A DNA stretch of 47,040 bases from the NCBI GenBank assembly GCA_024683645.1, contig JAIKYA010000134.1, forward strand, positions 1 to 47,040, read 5' to 3'. Below are positions 8,819 through 17,213 of this stretch, in pieces (position 1 is the first letter of the stretch; each line of letters starts with the position of its first letter). The translations under genes and the position numbers were made by a program. The notes below the pieces were generated by a model that was not told the origin of the DNA, ran no database searches, and worked only from the letters and a program-made list of their open reading frames with translations. Origin of the DNA: Lachnospiraceae bacterium. GTDB lineage: Bacteria; Bacillota; Clostridia; Lachnospirales; Lachnospiraceae.

Positions 8819-9742
8819 TTATCTGTTCAGAACCTGCATGGTGAGACTGCGGTATTCCGCTGCTGATCTGCTTTTTCGTATCCTGCCGATCAGTTCCGCT
8901 TCTTCCGGATAGTGCCACTCCAGATAATACCACAGCTCCTTCATCTTAAACAGCACATCCCTTTCTCCCGAAAGCTCTCCCATATACGCATCCCACAGGC
9001 GGTTCAGAAAATCATATACACGCCTTCTGTCCTCTGTTTCGCACACTCCCTTTATCTTCAGCGCCAGCGCAGGATCGGCTAAAAGTCCTCGTCCTATCAT
9101 AAAATGGTCCACTCCGCCCGGATCCGTTTTCAGACGCTCTATATCCCCGGTCGTCCTGATATCGCCGTTATAGCATACCGGGCAGTCCAGCTCCGCCCTC
9201 ATAAGCTTAAATGCTTCTATATCAGCCCGGCCGATGTAAAACTCTTCCCTGGCTCTCGGATGTATCACCACCTCACAAAACGGGAAAGCGGCATAGAGCT
9301 TTCCGAGCTGCGCAGCCTGCTCACTTGTCTCAAACCCCGTCCTGGTCTTTACCGAGATATCCGGCAGTCCCTCCTGCGAAAAAACAGCATCCAGAAAACG
9401 CCTGAGCACTTCCGTATCCTTAAGGAGCCCGGCGCCCCGCTTTCTGCTCACAACGGTCGCCATCGGACAGCCGAGATTTAAGTTCACCTCACTATACCCC
9501 GCATCCTTAAGCAGCTTTGCCGCCCATACAAAATCAAGCGGATCCGCTGCCATCACCTGCGGCACCAGCATGGGATCATAAGGCAGATATTCCCTTTTCT
9601 CCCTTTTTTTGAAACTGTGATTCTGATTTGCTGACAAGAACGGGGTATAGAACGTATCCACCCCTCCGAATACTTCCTTAAATACTCTCCTGAAGACCGG
9701 CCCGGTCACTCCTTCCATCGGTGCAAACGATAAGCGTATCAT
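8819..9742 (-). CDS. dus: tRNA-dihydrouridine synthase
   Basis: A 307-residue flavoenzyme that reduces uridine to dihydrouridine in the D-loop of tRNAs with FMN and NADPH. Motifs in order: APMEGVTGPVFRR at the N-terminus, NLNLGCPMATV with the catalytic Cys92, RGAGLLKD, VKTRTG, CYNGDI and FMIGRGLLADP of the FMN-binding barrel, then a C-terminal helical domain. The length is typical. Its ATG overlaps the stop of a 36-codon upstream frame (ATGA), so its translation is probably coupled to that peptide. Which tRNA position it modifies cannot be read from the motifs. Confidence 0.93.
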   Translation of the reverse strand: MIRLSFAPMEGVTGPVFRRVFKEVFGGVDTFYTPFLSANQNHSFKKREKREYLPYDPMLVPQVMAADPLDFVWAAKLLKDAGYSEVNLNLGCPMATVVSRKRGAGLLKDTEVLRRFLDAVFSQEGLPDISVKTRTGFETSEQAAQLGKLYAAFPFCEVVIHPRAREEFYIGRADIEAFKLMRAELDCPVCYNGDIRTTGDIERLKTDPGGVDHFMIGRGLLADPALALKIKGVCETEDRRRVYDFLNRLWDAYMGELSGERDVLFKMKELWYYLEWHYPEEAELIGRIRKSRSAAEYRSLTMQVLNR

Positions 9743-9849
9743 GATATGCCACCGTTCCTCTGCGGCTTAAGAAACGCAGCACACAGCACCGCGATAAGCA
9801 CCGTAAACAGAACCACTCCTATAAACTGTAGTAAGACCAACCTTTTCAT
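9739..9849 (-). CDS. 36-residue single-span membrane peptide upstream of dus
   Basis: A short frame encoding MKRLVLLQFIGVVLFTVLIA followed by VLCAAFLKPQRNGGIS. That is a basic N-terminus, one hydrophobic span of about 23 residues, then a polar tail. It ends in an ATGA overlap with dus. A strong promoter (9858-9886) places the transcript start at or within two or three bases of its ATG, and no Shine-Dalgarno sequence lies in between, so it would be read as a leaderless message. It could be a real membrane microprotein or a leader peptide whose translation sets dus expression. I recognise no family. Confidence 0.5.
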   Translation of the reverse strand: MKRLVLLQFIGVVLFTVLIAVLCAAFLKPQRNGGIS

Positions 9850-9857
9850 ACCAGACT

Positions 9858-9886
9858 ATTCTACCACATCTCTCCCCTTCTCTCAA
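9858..9886 (-). promoter_or_regulatory. Sigma-A promoter of the small ORF and dus
   Basis: TTGAGA (9886-9881), a 17-base spacer and TAGAAT (9863-9858) on the minus strand match the consensus at five of six positions each. The -10 box ends only 8 bases before the ATG at 9849, which predicts an almost leaderless transcript. Confidence 0.7.
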
Positions 9887-9944
9887 CGCCGCTTTCACTA
9901 ATGACACGTCCCGGCCCTTCTGTCTTCATCTCATTTAATCAAAG

Positions 9945-9998
9945 GGCAATGATCGTTCATTGCCATTGATTTATATGTCCCGATGACAGGGGCCGCCC
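9945..9998 (-). repeat. Copy C of the GGCC-type palindromic element, behind the kinase gene
   Basis: It begins a few bases after the kinase stop codon. A GGGGC/GGCCCC core is followed, on the minus strand, by a 20-base perfect hairpin at 9964-9945 (GGCAATGA, loop, TCATTGCC) and then CTTTGATT. The order (GGCC-rich core, AT-rich stretch, AATGGCAA...GATC...TTGC arm) matches the copies at 17.45 and 17.66 kb. The hairpin could also end transcription of the kinase operon, although its T run is poor. Confidence 0.6.
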
Positions 9999-10004
9999 CG
10001 GTCC

Positions 10005-11159
10005 TCAGACAAGAGGGAGGATGATCTCGGTCTCGATAAGGTAGATGGCGGCTTCTTTGGTGCATTCAAGACGGTATTCGCCGCCGTATTTCCGGACGGT
10101 GCGGCGTATGTTGTGGATACCGAAGCCGTGGTCGGGCGAGTTCTTGGATGAGCGGATATGCTCTGTGTCGATGGGGTCGCGGCCGGGGTTTTTCTGTATG
10201 ATGAAAAGATAGTTTTTGTTTTTGCGGAACTCCAGAACTATCTTTTTGGCGTCGGCGGGTACGTCCATGCCGTAGATGCGGGATACGGCTTCTATGGCGT
10301 TGTCCAGCAGGTTGGAAAGGATCGTAACGAGGTCTGCCGCTTCTATCTCGAGACCGTAGAGGTCTCCGGACATTTCGAGCTTAAGACCGCGCTTTTCGGC
10401 CTTGGCATATTTGTCGGCCAGGATCGCATCAGCGATATCGTTGCCGCTTCTGAAGGGAGGTGCGGCGGCTTCGATCTGTTTTGAAAGTGAATCAAGATAG
10501 TTTAAGAGTTCCTCCCTGCCGGAGTGCTCTGCCAGTTCGCGTATGGCTATGAGGTGGTTCTTCATGTCGTGCCGGGCCCTTCGCAGTTCGAAGTTGCTCT
10601 TTTTGACTGCCTCGTAGTGGGCGCTCTGGGCACCGCTCAGTTTCTCTTCTATCTTAAGCAGTTCCTCACGGTAACGGTCGCGCGACAGACGCGGAGTCCA
10701 CATGACTGTCAGAGAACATAGTATGCCGGCAGTCAGATAGGCCAGGGATGAGGGCACAAAGGAATTATCATGAATAAAGGAAAGACAGAGAAAATTGAAA
10801 AGCAGATTGATGACAGATGTCAAAATAAGGAGCGGGAGCTCACATACCCGGCTGTCCTCACTGCGGCTCTTTACGGCGGCCGGGATCAGAAGAAAGGCCG
10901 TCGCCAGTGCTGCAACCGGATGGAAGAGAAGCTTAAGCACCCCTTCGCTGCCGTACTGTTCAAGGATGACCAGGCTCATGCGAAGATCCGCTGTTATGAT
11001 GAGCTCATTGAAAACAGCAGGAATTAAAGCTGCCACCGCCCTTTTACGGGAGCCGGATGCATCGGCAAAATATTCCCTGCAGCCGTATATAAAATACCAT
11101 ATCTCAAAAGTACCGGCCGCAGCAAAACATAAAGCGGTCATATACGACAATATGCTCAT
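10005..11159 (-). CDS. GHKL-type sensor histidine kinase (AgrC-like)
   Basis: A 384-residue membrane kinase. About five hydrophobic segments fill residues 1-155. A short coiled region follows, then the phospho-acceptor motif RHDMKNH (His197), typical of AgrC/CitA-type kinases with a SpoOB-like dimer helix. The GHKL ATPase domain has the N box ILSNLLDNAIEA and a glycine box HGFGIHNIRR. Such kinases usually sense peptides or small ligands through the membrane half. It begins 2 bases after the stop of the LytTR regulator gene, so the two form a classical pair. Its plus strand is visibly richer in G than that of its neighbours, which may reflect codon choice. Confidence 0.9.
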   Translation of the reverse strand: MSILSYMTALCFAAAGTFEIWYFIYGCREYFADASGSRKRAVAALIPAVFNELIITADLRMSLVILEQYGSEGVLKLLFHPVAALATAFLLIPAAVKSRSEDSRVCELPLLILTSVINLLFNFLCLSFIHDNSFVPSSLAYLTAGILCSLTVMWTPRLSRDRYREELLKIEEKLSGAQSAHYEAVKKSNFELRRARHDMKNHLIAIRELAEHSGREELLNYLDSLSKQIEAAAPPFRSGNDIADAILADKYAKAEKRGLKLEMSGDLYGLEIEAADLVTILSNLLDNAIEAVSRIYGMDVPADAKKIVLEFRKNKNYLFIIQKNPGRDPIDTEHIRSSKNSPDHGFGIHNIRRTVRKYGGEYRLECTKEAAIYLIETEIILPLV

Positions 11160-11161
11160 TC

Positions 11162-11863
11162 CTATCTTGCCGTCCTCCTCACATGATCGTAGAGGGCCTT
11201 TTTGAACTCTCCCAGATACGAGCGGCTGATACCTGTCACACTGCCGTTATCAAGCACTGCTTCCTTATCCCTGATCCTTGCCACATGCGACAGGTTCACA
11301 GCACAGCAGCGGTGTATCTGAAACAGACAGTTACTGACGCTGTTAATGCTCTCTATCATTTCCTTAAGCTTCATCCTGGTCGTCAGCGTTCCCGCTGCGG
11401 TGTGAAGCCTTACGTTGTTGTTGTCGGATTCAATATAATATACTTCGGCAGGAGCGATCAGTATATCCTCACCGCCGGATTTTATGAGCACTCCCCTTTG
11501 GTCTGCCTTCATAAGCTTTAAGTCCTCAAGAGTCTGTTTAAGCTTGTCATCATCCACCGGCTTCTTCAGAAAACGAAAGGCGTTTACTTCATAGCCATCA
11601 GGCGCCAGTTCGGTATGGCTTGTGAGAAAGACTATAGGTGTATCGGGATCGGTCCTGCGTATCATCCTGGCCGCAGTCATGCCGTCCGTCCCCTCCATCT
11701 CTATATCAAGAAAGATAATGTCAAACTTTTTATCCGCCTCCAGCAGCTGATCCGCAGAAGAAAAAGGTATCACGTCACAGTCCAGTGAGGAAATGACCGA
11801 ATATATCTTTTCCTCAAGACTCTGAAGGAATACCTTTTCATCATCACATATGGCGATCTGCAT
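11162..11863 (-). CDS. LytTR-family response regulator
   Basis: A 233-residue two-domain regulator. The receiver domain (1-120) keeps the acidic pair DDEK at 7-8, phospho-acceptor Asp53 in FDIIFLDIEM, and Lys102 in FLKKPV. The LytTR DNA-binding domain fills about 130-230, with YYIESDNNNVRLHTA and FQIHRCCAVNLSHV as family marks. LytTR proteins bind pairs of short direct repeats and often control exported-peptide or envelope genes. It lies 37 bases after the ATPase gene and 2 bases before its kinase, inside the same operon, so autoregulation of the M13/ABC genes is likely. GGAGTAAGAG precedes the ATG. Confidence 0.92.
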   Translation of the reverse strand: MQIAICDDEKVFLQSLEEKIYSVISSLDCDVIPFSSADQLLEADKKFDIIFLDIEMEGTDGMTAARMIRRTDPDTPIVFLTSHTELAPDGYEVNAFRFLKKPVDDDKLKQTLEDLKLMKADQRGVLIKSGGEDILIAPAEVYYIESDNNNVRLHTAAGTLTTRMKLKEMIESINSVSNCLFQIHRCCAVNLSHVARIRDKEAVLDNGSVTGISRSYLGEFKKALYDHVRRTAR

Positions 11864-11900
11864 CTCTTACTCCGGTATATAAAGCTTTGTGCTCATTTTA

Positions 11901-12572
11901 TCAGACCAGCACTCCGTTGTCGAGCCGCAGTATCCTGCTGCCGTATGCACTGTTCTGTTCGGAATGCGTCACCTGCAGTATGGTCATTCCCTTTTCCCTG
12001 TTGATCTTTTTAAAGAGTTCCATTATATTCTCACCCGATGCTTTATCAAGATTCCCCGTCGGCTCATCTGCCAGTATTATCTCGGGCTCAGCCATAAGCG
12101 CGCGTGCTATAGCCACTCTCTGCTGCTGACCGCCGGAAAGCTTGGACGGCATGGCCTTTCTCTTATCGGCTATACCCGTGATATCAAGTATTTCGTCAAG
12201 TCTTTTTGCCGCTGCCGCATCATAACGCTTTGCGACCTTTATCGGGAGCAGGATATTATCTTCCACGGAAAGATTCTGCACCAGATTGTAAAACTGGAAG
12301 ATGAAGCCTATCTTTTCCAGCCGAAGCTTTGAGAGTGCCTTTTCCTTAAGCTTTCCGATATTTTCGCCGCAAACGACTATGTCTCCGTCATATGCCCTGT
12401 CCAGTCCGCCTATAAGATATAAGAGTGTGGATTTTCCCGAACCCGACGGTCCCATAAGCGAAACGAACTCACCCTTGTTTACCGTCATGTCCGCGCCTTC
12501 AAGCACCTTAAGTTCCAGGTCTCCCTTTCCGAATGATTTATATACTTTATCTACTGTGATTATCGTATCCAT
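11901..12572 (-). CDS. ABC transporter ATP-binding protein (LolD/MacB type)
   Basis: A 223-residue ATPase with Walker A GPSGSGKST (about 42-50), Q-loop FIFQFYNL, signature LSGGQQQRV, Walker B IILADEPTGNLD and switch His in LQVTHSEQ. The LSGGQQQRVAIARAL and EPTGNLD wording is typical of the LolD/MacB/BceA branch, which works with FtsX-type permeases as mechanotransmission machines rather than classical importers. Such a permease is encoded 14 bases upstream. AAGGAG precedes the ATG. Combined with a LytTR/GHKL pair, a role in exporting, sensing or resisting a peptide is plausible. Confidence 0.93.
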   Translation of the reverse strand: MDTIITVDKVYKSFGKGDLELKVLEGADMTVNKGEFVSLMGPSGSGKSTLLYLIGGLDRAYDGDIVVCGENIGKLKEKALSKLRLEKIGFIFQFYNLVQNLSVEDNILLPIKVAKRYDAAAAKRLDEILDITGIADKRKAMPSKLSGGQQQRVAIARALMAEPEIILADEPTGNLDKASGENIMELFKKINREKGMTILQVTHSEQNSAYGSRILRLDNGVLV

Positions 12573-12586
12573 TTTACTATCTCCTT

Positions 12587-15070
12587 TTATTCATATTTGA
12601 GTTCTTCCGCTATGTTCATCTTTCTGAGATACTTTATCGGGATCAGTGTCGTCATAAGATACAGGGCAAATACCACTCCCAGATATGCAAGCATCGAAGG
12701 CATGCTGATCGCCGTCTTATGCAGTATGTTCTCTTCACTCTCGGTGATCACGTTCAAAAGATGTCCGAGTACGCCGTACAGAAAAGGCGCCGTGATCAGG
12801 GCTGCAAGCGCCGACAGTCCCATAGAGAATAAGCTTTCCAGGAAAAGCAGCCGTTTCAGTTTACCCCTTCCCAGTGCAACGGAATACAGCAGAGCCGTTT
12901 CTCTCTTCCTTGTCACAAAGCTGAGTGACTGGTTTCCGGTGATGCCTACCAGAGTCAGTGCAGCGCTGCCTGCCACCACAAGCGTAAGGACCATACGCAG
13001 CCCTACAGACTCTCCCTTATTATCCTCCATGATCTCGCCCGGAGTTTTGACATCCATATAACCCGTCTGTACGGTCTTCTCTATCATTTTCTTTGTTCCT
13101 TCCGGATCCGAGGTACTGACAAGTATCGAACTGATGCTGTTTGAAAAAGTGCGCTTGTAAACATCGGCATTCAATATCACCATGTCCGAATTCAGAACGA
13201 AGCTGTCTTTAACATTCAGGGTATCCTTAAGTACATAGCTTCTGGTATATGGGAAATCCGTGTTGCTGGAAAAAACTATATCCACTGTATCACCTGCCAT
13301 AAGTCCCAGCTTATCCGCCCGCTTATCAGCCAGCACGATCTCATTCTCCAAAAGGCCGTAGCCGCCCTCCGGAAATTCATTGAATATACCGTGATCCGTA
13401 TCGGCATATATTGTCAGGTTTTCTTCTTTTCCGCCGCCTATTTTACCTTTTAAGTGGGATCCGTATAAGATATCGATCTTATCCACGCCTTCCACTTTTT
13501 CCAGAAAACGGTAATCCGTATCCTCGCCGCTCACTATCACATCAACTATCAGATCACAGTCATAATCGATATGCAGAAGATCCTCATTCAGGGCTGCACC
13601 CACGCCTCCGATCAGTGCCGAAAGGATCAGTGAAGTTATGCACAGTACCGCAGTTCCCATTATCATCCTGTTTCTCGCAATATTTCCGGCCGCCAGCGCA
13701 GCTATGGGCATGTTCATCCTGCCAAACAGTTTTCCCAAAAGCCCCGATGCCACACGTATGATAAAGGGTATCAGCAGGGCCAGTGCCACAATGCCGGTGG
13801 TCAGTGACACGGCAAGCGTTGCAAAATTCTTTGTAAGGAAAGCGCAGATGATGGATATGATAAGCAGTCCCAGCCCGATATAAAGCCGCTTCCAGCTGTA
13901 CCTGAATTCGGTATCCTTATTTTCAAAAATGATATCCCTTATGGCCGTTTTTGCTGCCTTTGAAAGCTCATAAAGCGGATAGGCGCACTCTACTATCATT
14001 GCTCCGGCCACTATTATCAGGTATACCGCAAGCGGAGTATCACCTATATACTTTGCCGGATCAAAAGTGCCTTTGGATGCTTCAAAATTCATCATTCCCA
14101 TAAGCAGCGGCTTTTTGACGGCTGCATACAGAAAGCTTCCCATGGCTGTTCCGATAAGCGCGTAGATGATATTCTCGCACAGAAGCAGCAGGGCGGTTTT
14201 CGTCGGGTTCACACCCAGGCTCCTTAAAGTTCCTATCACCGACATACGCTCATTCACTATCTTCTCCGCAAAGGACATCGTAACGAAAACTACCAGAAGG
14301 AACGAGATCAGAAAGAGCAGATAAAACAGATTATACATCTGCTCAATATCACCCTCCTCTTCAAAATCGCTTACCGACTCGACTTCGGCTCTGGGATCGT
14401 TCTGCTTTATCGCATCAGCCACATCCTTTATCTTTGAATCGTCAGATACATCTATGATATAGACATCGGATTCATTTTCCGCAAGGCAGGCGATCTTTTG
14501 CAGGTTCTCACTGCTGACCAGTACACAGCTTCCGCTGATCAGCGCATTATCAATGTCTATTATGTCTGTGACGCGCAGCTCCATCCTGCTCTCATCACGG
14601 CATTCCAGATCCAGCGTATCGCCGATCGCAGTGTGGAACTCATCCGCATATTTTCTGTTGATCACCGCACTGTCCTCACTCAGCTCTATACCGGCAGGGA
14701 TCACCGCCATATTCTCCGCTGCGGAAATATCGGAAAAAGCATTTACATTATATGTTTTTTCAAAAGTATATTCGTAATGTTCCGGATCGCGCTCATACTC
14801 ATACTGTATGGCTGAAGCTATACCCACTCTGGTCATATCGGCCATGCCGTCCACACCGTCCATGGTATCGACTGAAGCTCCCATGACGATGATGTCCATC
14901 TTTCCTATCATATCCATCATGTAGCCTTTAAAAAGTGACTCTATATTATTCTTCATATCGAAAGCCAGCAGCGCGGTAAAGCTTGCAAAAAATATGCAGA
15001 CGATAAGCACCAGCAGCCTTGCCGGTTTGGAAAATATGTTTTTAAGGCAGTGTTTTATCACTATACCCAT
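12587..15070 (-). CDS. Large FtsX-type ABC permease
   Basis: An 827-residue membrane protein made of two FtsX/MacB modules. It has an N-terminal membrane segment at about 17-38, an outer domain to about 240, three membrane segments at about 245-360, a further pair near 395-440, a second anchor near 470-495, a second outer domain to about 690, and three C-terminal segments. YDCDLIVDV and MSVIGTLRSLG after the first module are family wording. This ten-helix plan fits BceB/YtrF-like permeases of Firmicutes. It starts 3 bases after the metallopeptidase stop, with GGAGGTGG formed by the last codons of that gene, so the two are translationally coupled. The substrate is unknown. Confidence 0.88.
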   Translation of the reverse strand: MGIVIKHCLKNIFSKPARLLVLIVCIFFASFTALLAFDMKNNIESLFKGYMMDMIGKMDIIVMGASVDTMDGVDGMADMTRVGIASAIQYEYERDPEHYEYTFEKTYNVNAFSDISAAENMAVIPAGIELSEDSAVINRKYADEFHTAIGDTLDLECRDESRMELRVTDIIDIDNALISGSCVLVSSENLQKIACLAENESDVYIIDVSDDSKIKDVADAIKQNDPRAEVESVSDFEEEGDIEQMYNLFYLLFLISFLLVVFVTMSFAEKIVNERMSVIGTLRSLGVNPTKTALLLLCENIIYALIGTAMGSFLYAAVKKPLLMGMMNFEASKGTFDPAKYIGDTPLAVYLIIVAGAMIVECAYPLYELSKAAKTAIRDIIFENKDTEFRYSWKRLYIGLGLLIISIICAFLTKNFATLAVSLTTGIVALALLIPFIIRVASGLLGKLFGRMNMPIAALAAGNIARNRMIMGTAVLCITSLILSALIGGVGAALNEDLLHIDYDCDLIVDVIVSGEDTDYRFLEKVEGVDKIDILYGSHLKGKIGGGKEENLTIYADTDHGIFNEFPEGGYGLLENEIVLADKRADKLGLMAGDTVDIVFSSNTDFPYTRSYVLKDTLNVKDSFVLNSDMVILNADVYKRTFSNSISSILVSTSDPEGTKKMIEKTVQTGYMDVKTPGEIMEDNKGESVGLRMVLTLVVAGSAALTLVGITGNQSLSFVTRKRETALLYSVALGRGKLKRLLFLESLFSMGLSALAALITAPFLYGVLGHLLNVITESEENILHKTAISMPSMLAYLGVVFALYLMTTLIPIKYLRKMNIAEELKYE

Positions 15071-15073
15071 TTT

Positions 15074-17101
15074 TTACCACCTCCTGACTCTGTCTTCGGG
15101 TGCAAGGTACATAGCGTCACCCTCATGCACATCATATATCTCATAAAAAGCATCAAACAGCGGCACCACGGCATTTACACGTATCTTTTCCGGACTGTGA
15201 ACATCATCATGCAGCTGGCTTAACCCTGCGTCCTTGGGACATATCCCGCTCCAGATCTTCGCATAGCTTTCGAATATCTCCCTGCGCTGCGAGTCGTTTT
15301 CGGCGAGCCTCAGGACACAGTCCAGGCCGCTTATATCCGCAAGATTTTCTCCGAGAGTTTTCCTGCCGTCCACCGGATGGACCTTAAGTACAAGCTGCCC
15401 CGAATAGTAGGCTGCAACCTTGTCCGCCATCTCGTCAAAAGCCCTTCTGTCCGCCTCTGATATCCATTCCGGTCTGTAATTGCCGTCTTTGTCATACATC
15501 ATCCCGTGATCGTCAAAGGCATGTGATATCTCATGGCCTATCACCGCGCCTATACCTCCGAGGTTGGCGGCATAGCTTGCATCCTTATCGTAAAACGGCC
15601 TGCTGTTGATGATAGCCATCGTGATATTAATGGAATTGATCTCGGGTAAATAGCAGGCATTCACTGTCATGGGCGCCATCCTCTCGAAACCGTTCCGCTC
15701 CATACCTTTCTCAAGCAGCTTTATTCTCCTGCCGTGATCCCTTATATGGATATTTCTCGTCGTCTCATACACCGTGTCACCGACGGTAAATGCCGTATCC
15801 GTACTGCCATCCGGCTGCAGCTCCGCTCCGATAAAGTAACGCATATTTTCCAGCTTCTCTTTTATGGCCTTCTTTCCGGCGGCACTCAGCCATTCGCAGC
15901 CATCGATCATCACGATATATTCTTTAACTATGTCGTCCGTCATCTTCGTGACAGCTTCCACTGCTTCACTGTCATAATACCTTTTTACATATTCTTCACC
16001 CAGTTCTTTTGCAAGCTTCATCTTCACCTGCTGCAGAGCATATTTATCGTTTGAGAAAAGCATCGGCATACCGCCGTATTCCTTCGGAAGCATATCGCCC
16101 AGACTCTGTATAAAGCTTACGGCAGCGATATCTTTCCATTCCTGCAGATGCTCTTCCGTAAGCAGGCTGTCGATCGTTGCAAGCTGTTTCTCATCCAGAA
16201 GATATACACCGTCCGTGACACGTCTCTTTATCCCCATACTGCGAAGTATCCCGTCTATGCCTACATTCGGGCAGAGTTCATCGATCTCCTCATTTGTACG
16301 GTAGATGGCAAACTGCATCAGCTTCATCCAGTCTTTGGCAATCATATCACTCAGTTCATGATCGCTGTCATATGCGATATCCATGATCAGCCTTATACAG
16401 TTTAAGCTTCTCTCTTTCGCTTCATCACTCCCTGCTCCCTGATCAAGAAGCACGCGCCTGATGCCGGCCGCTGCACCCTGAGCATTCTCACCTCCGACGG
16501 CCAGCTGTTTTAGCTTTCCTCCGACCGGACTTTCAAACGGCAGTATCTGTATGCTTCCCGCAGATGAATTCTTGATATCTGCATCTACCCGTGTTCCGAA
16601 TACAGGGTTCACTTCCCATTCCGACTCGAGCTCACCGCACAGCTCCAGAAAGTCTCCGATATCTTCCGCTGCCATGATCTTTCCGACCACTTCATTCATG
16701 CTTTCAATATCCTTCTCATCCATAAAGCTTCCGCCGGTAGATGCCTCGAGTTCCTGCATATAAACATCGCGTATCAGCTGCTCATTGCTTCCCTCTCTGT
16801 AAGTCTTACTGCCGTCAGCGATCTCTTTGATGATCCCGTCAAGCTGCTCATCTACCAGCTCAACCGCCGACTGAAAACTCCCGCCGGCGCCTCTCTTCAG
16901 CTCATCAAGATCCGTCTCCATCAGGCTCCCTGCATTGATATAACCGTAAAAATCATCCTGTGCCCTGATCTCTTCGGGCTTTACTTCCACTATCGCCTCT
17001 TCAGCCGCCTCACTCTCCTCCGGCTTCTGTACAACCGCTCCGCAGCCGTTAAGTGTAAGAGCCGCCGCAAGTATCAGCATTATCAGTCTGTTTCTTTTCA
17101 T
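15074..17101 (-). CDS. M13-family (neprilysin/PepO-like) metallopeptidase lipoprotein
   Basis: A 675-residue zinc endopeptidase. The open frame runs 38 codons further upstream, but AAGGAGGG lies 10 bases before the ATG at 17101 and that start gives a clean lipoprotein signal (MKRNRLIMLILAAALTLNGC, Cys20), so the extension is not coding. Family motifs are NACYLPEINSINI, the zinc site VIGHEISHAFDDHG (His523, His527) and GENLADISG with the third ligand and catalytic Asp. M13 enzymes cut peptides of limited size, and the lipid anchor would place this one on the outer face of the membrane. It leads an operon with an FtsX-type ABC system and a LytTR/GHKL pair, so it may trim or destroy the peptide that this system handles. 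Confidence 0.93.
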   Translation of the reverse strand: MKRNRLIMLILAAALTLNGCGAVVQKPEESEAAEEAIVEVKPEEIRAQDDFYGYINAGSLMETDLDELKRGAGGSFQSAVELVDEQLDGIIKEIADGSKTYREGSNEQLIRDVYMQELEASTGGSFMDEKDIESMNEVVGKIMAAEDIGDFLELCGELESEWEVNPVFGTRVDADIKNSSAGSIQILPFESPVGGKLKQLAVGGENAQGAAAGIRRVLLDQGAGSDEAKERSLNCIRLIMDIAYDSDHELSDMIAKDWMKLMQFAIYRTNEEIDELCPNVGIDGILRSMGIKRRVTDGVYLLDEKQLATIDSLLTEEHLQEWKDIAAVSFIQSLGDMLPKEYGGMPMLFSNDKYALQQVKMKLAKELGEEYVKRYYDSEAVEAVTKMTDDIVKEYIVMIDGCEWLSAAGKKAIKEKLENMRYFIGAELQPDGSTDTAFTVGDTVYETTRNIHIRDHGRRIKLLEKGMERNGFERMAPMTVNACYLPEINSINITMAIINSRPFYDKDASYAANLGGIGAVIGHEISHAFDDHGMMYDKDGNYRPEWISEADRRAFDEMADKVAAYYSGQLVLKVHPVDGRKTLGENLADISGLDCVLRLAENDSQRREIFESYAKIWSGICPKDAGLSQLHDDVHSPEKIRVNAVVPLFDAFYEIYDVHEGDAMYLAPEDRVRRW

Positions 17102-17128
17102 AGCTAAAACACCCTCCTTCGATTTTCC

Positions 17129-17134
17129 ATTATA
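17129..17134 (-). promoter_or_regulatory. -10 box of the M13/ABC/two-component operon
   Basis: A perfect TATAAT on the minus strand lies 27 bases before the ATG. The -35 region is poor (TTCGTA at an 18-base spacing), so an activator such as the LytTR regulator of the same operon could be needed. I see no clear pair of LytTR direct repeats. Confidence 0.5.
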
Positions 17135-17213
17135 GGAGTTAAAATCCCTTATTACGAAAAATGTTGTGAACTGTACCAAAAAAGTGGCGAAATGAAAAAA
17201 AATGGGGCCGGCC

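Noticed and set aside
7778-8866. A 362-codon open frame on the plus strand
   Set aside because: It lies opposite the cation antiporter gene, has a Ser/Pro/Thr-rich composition typical of antisense frames, no ribosome site and no recognisable motif.
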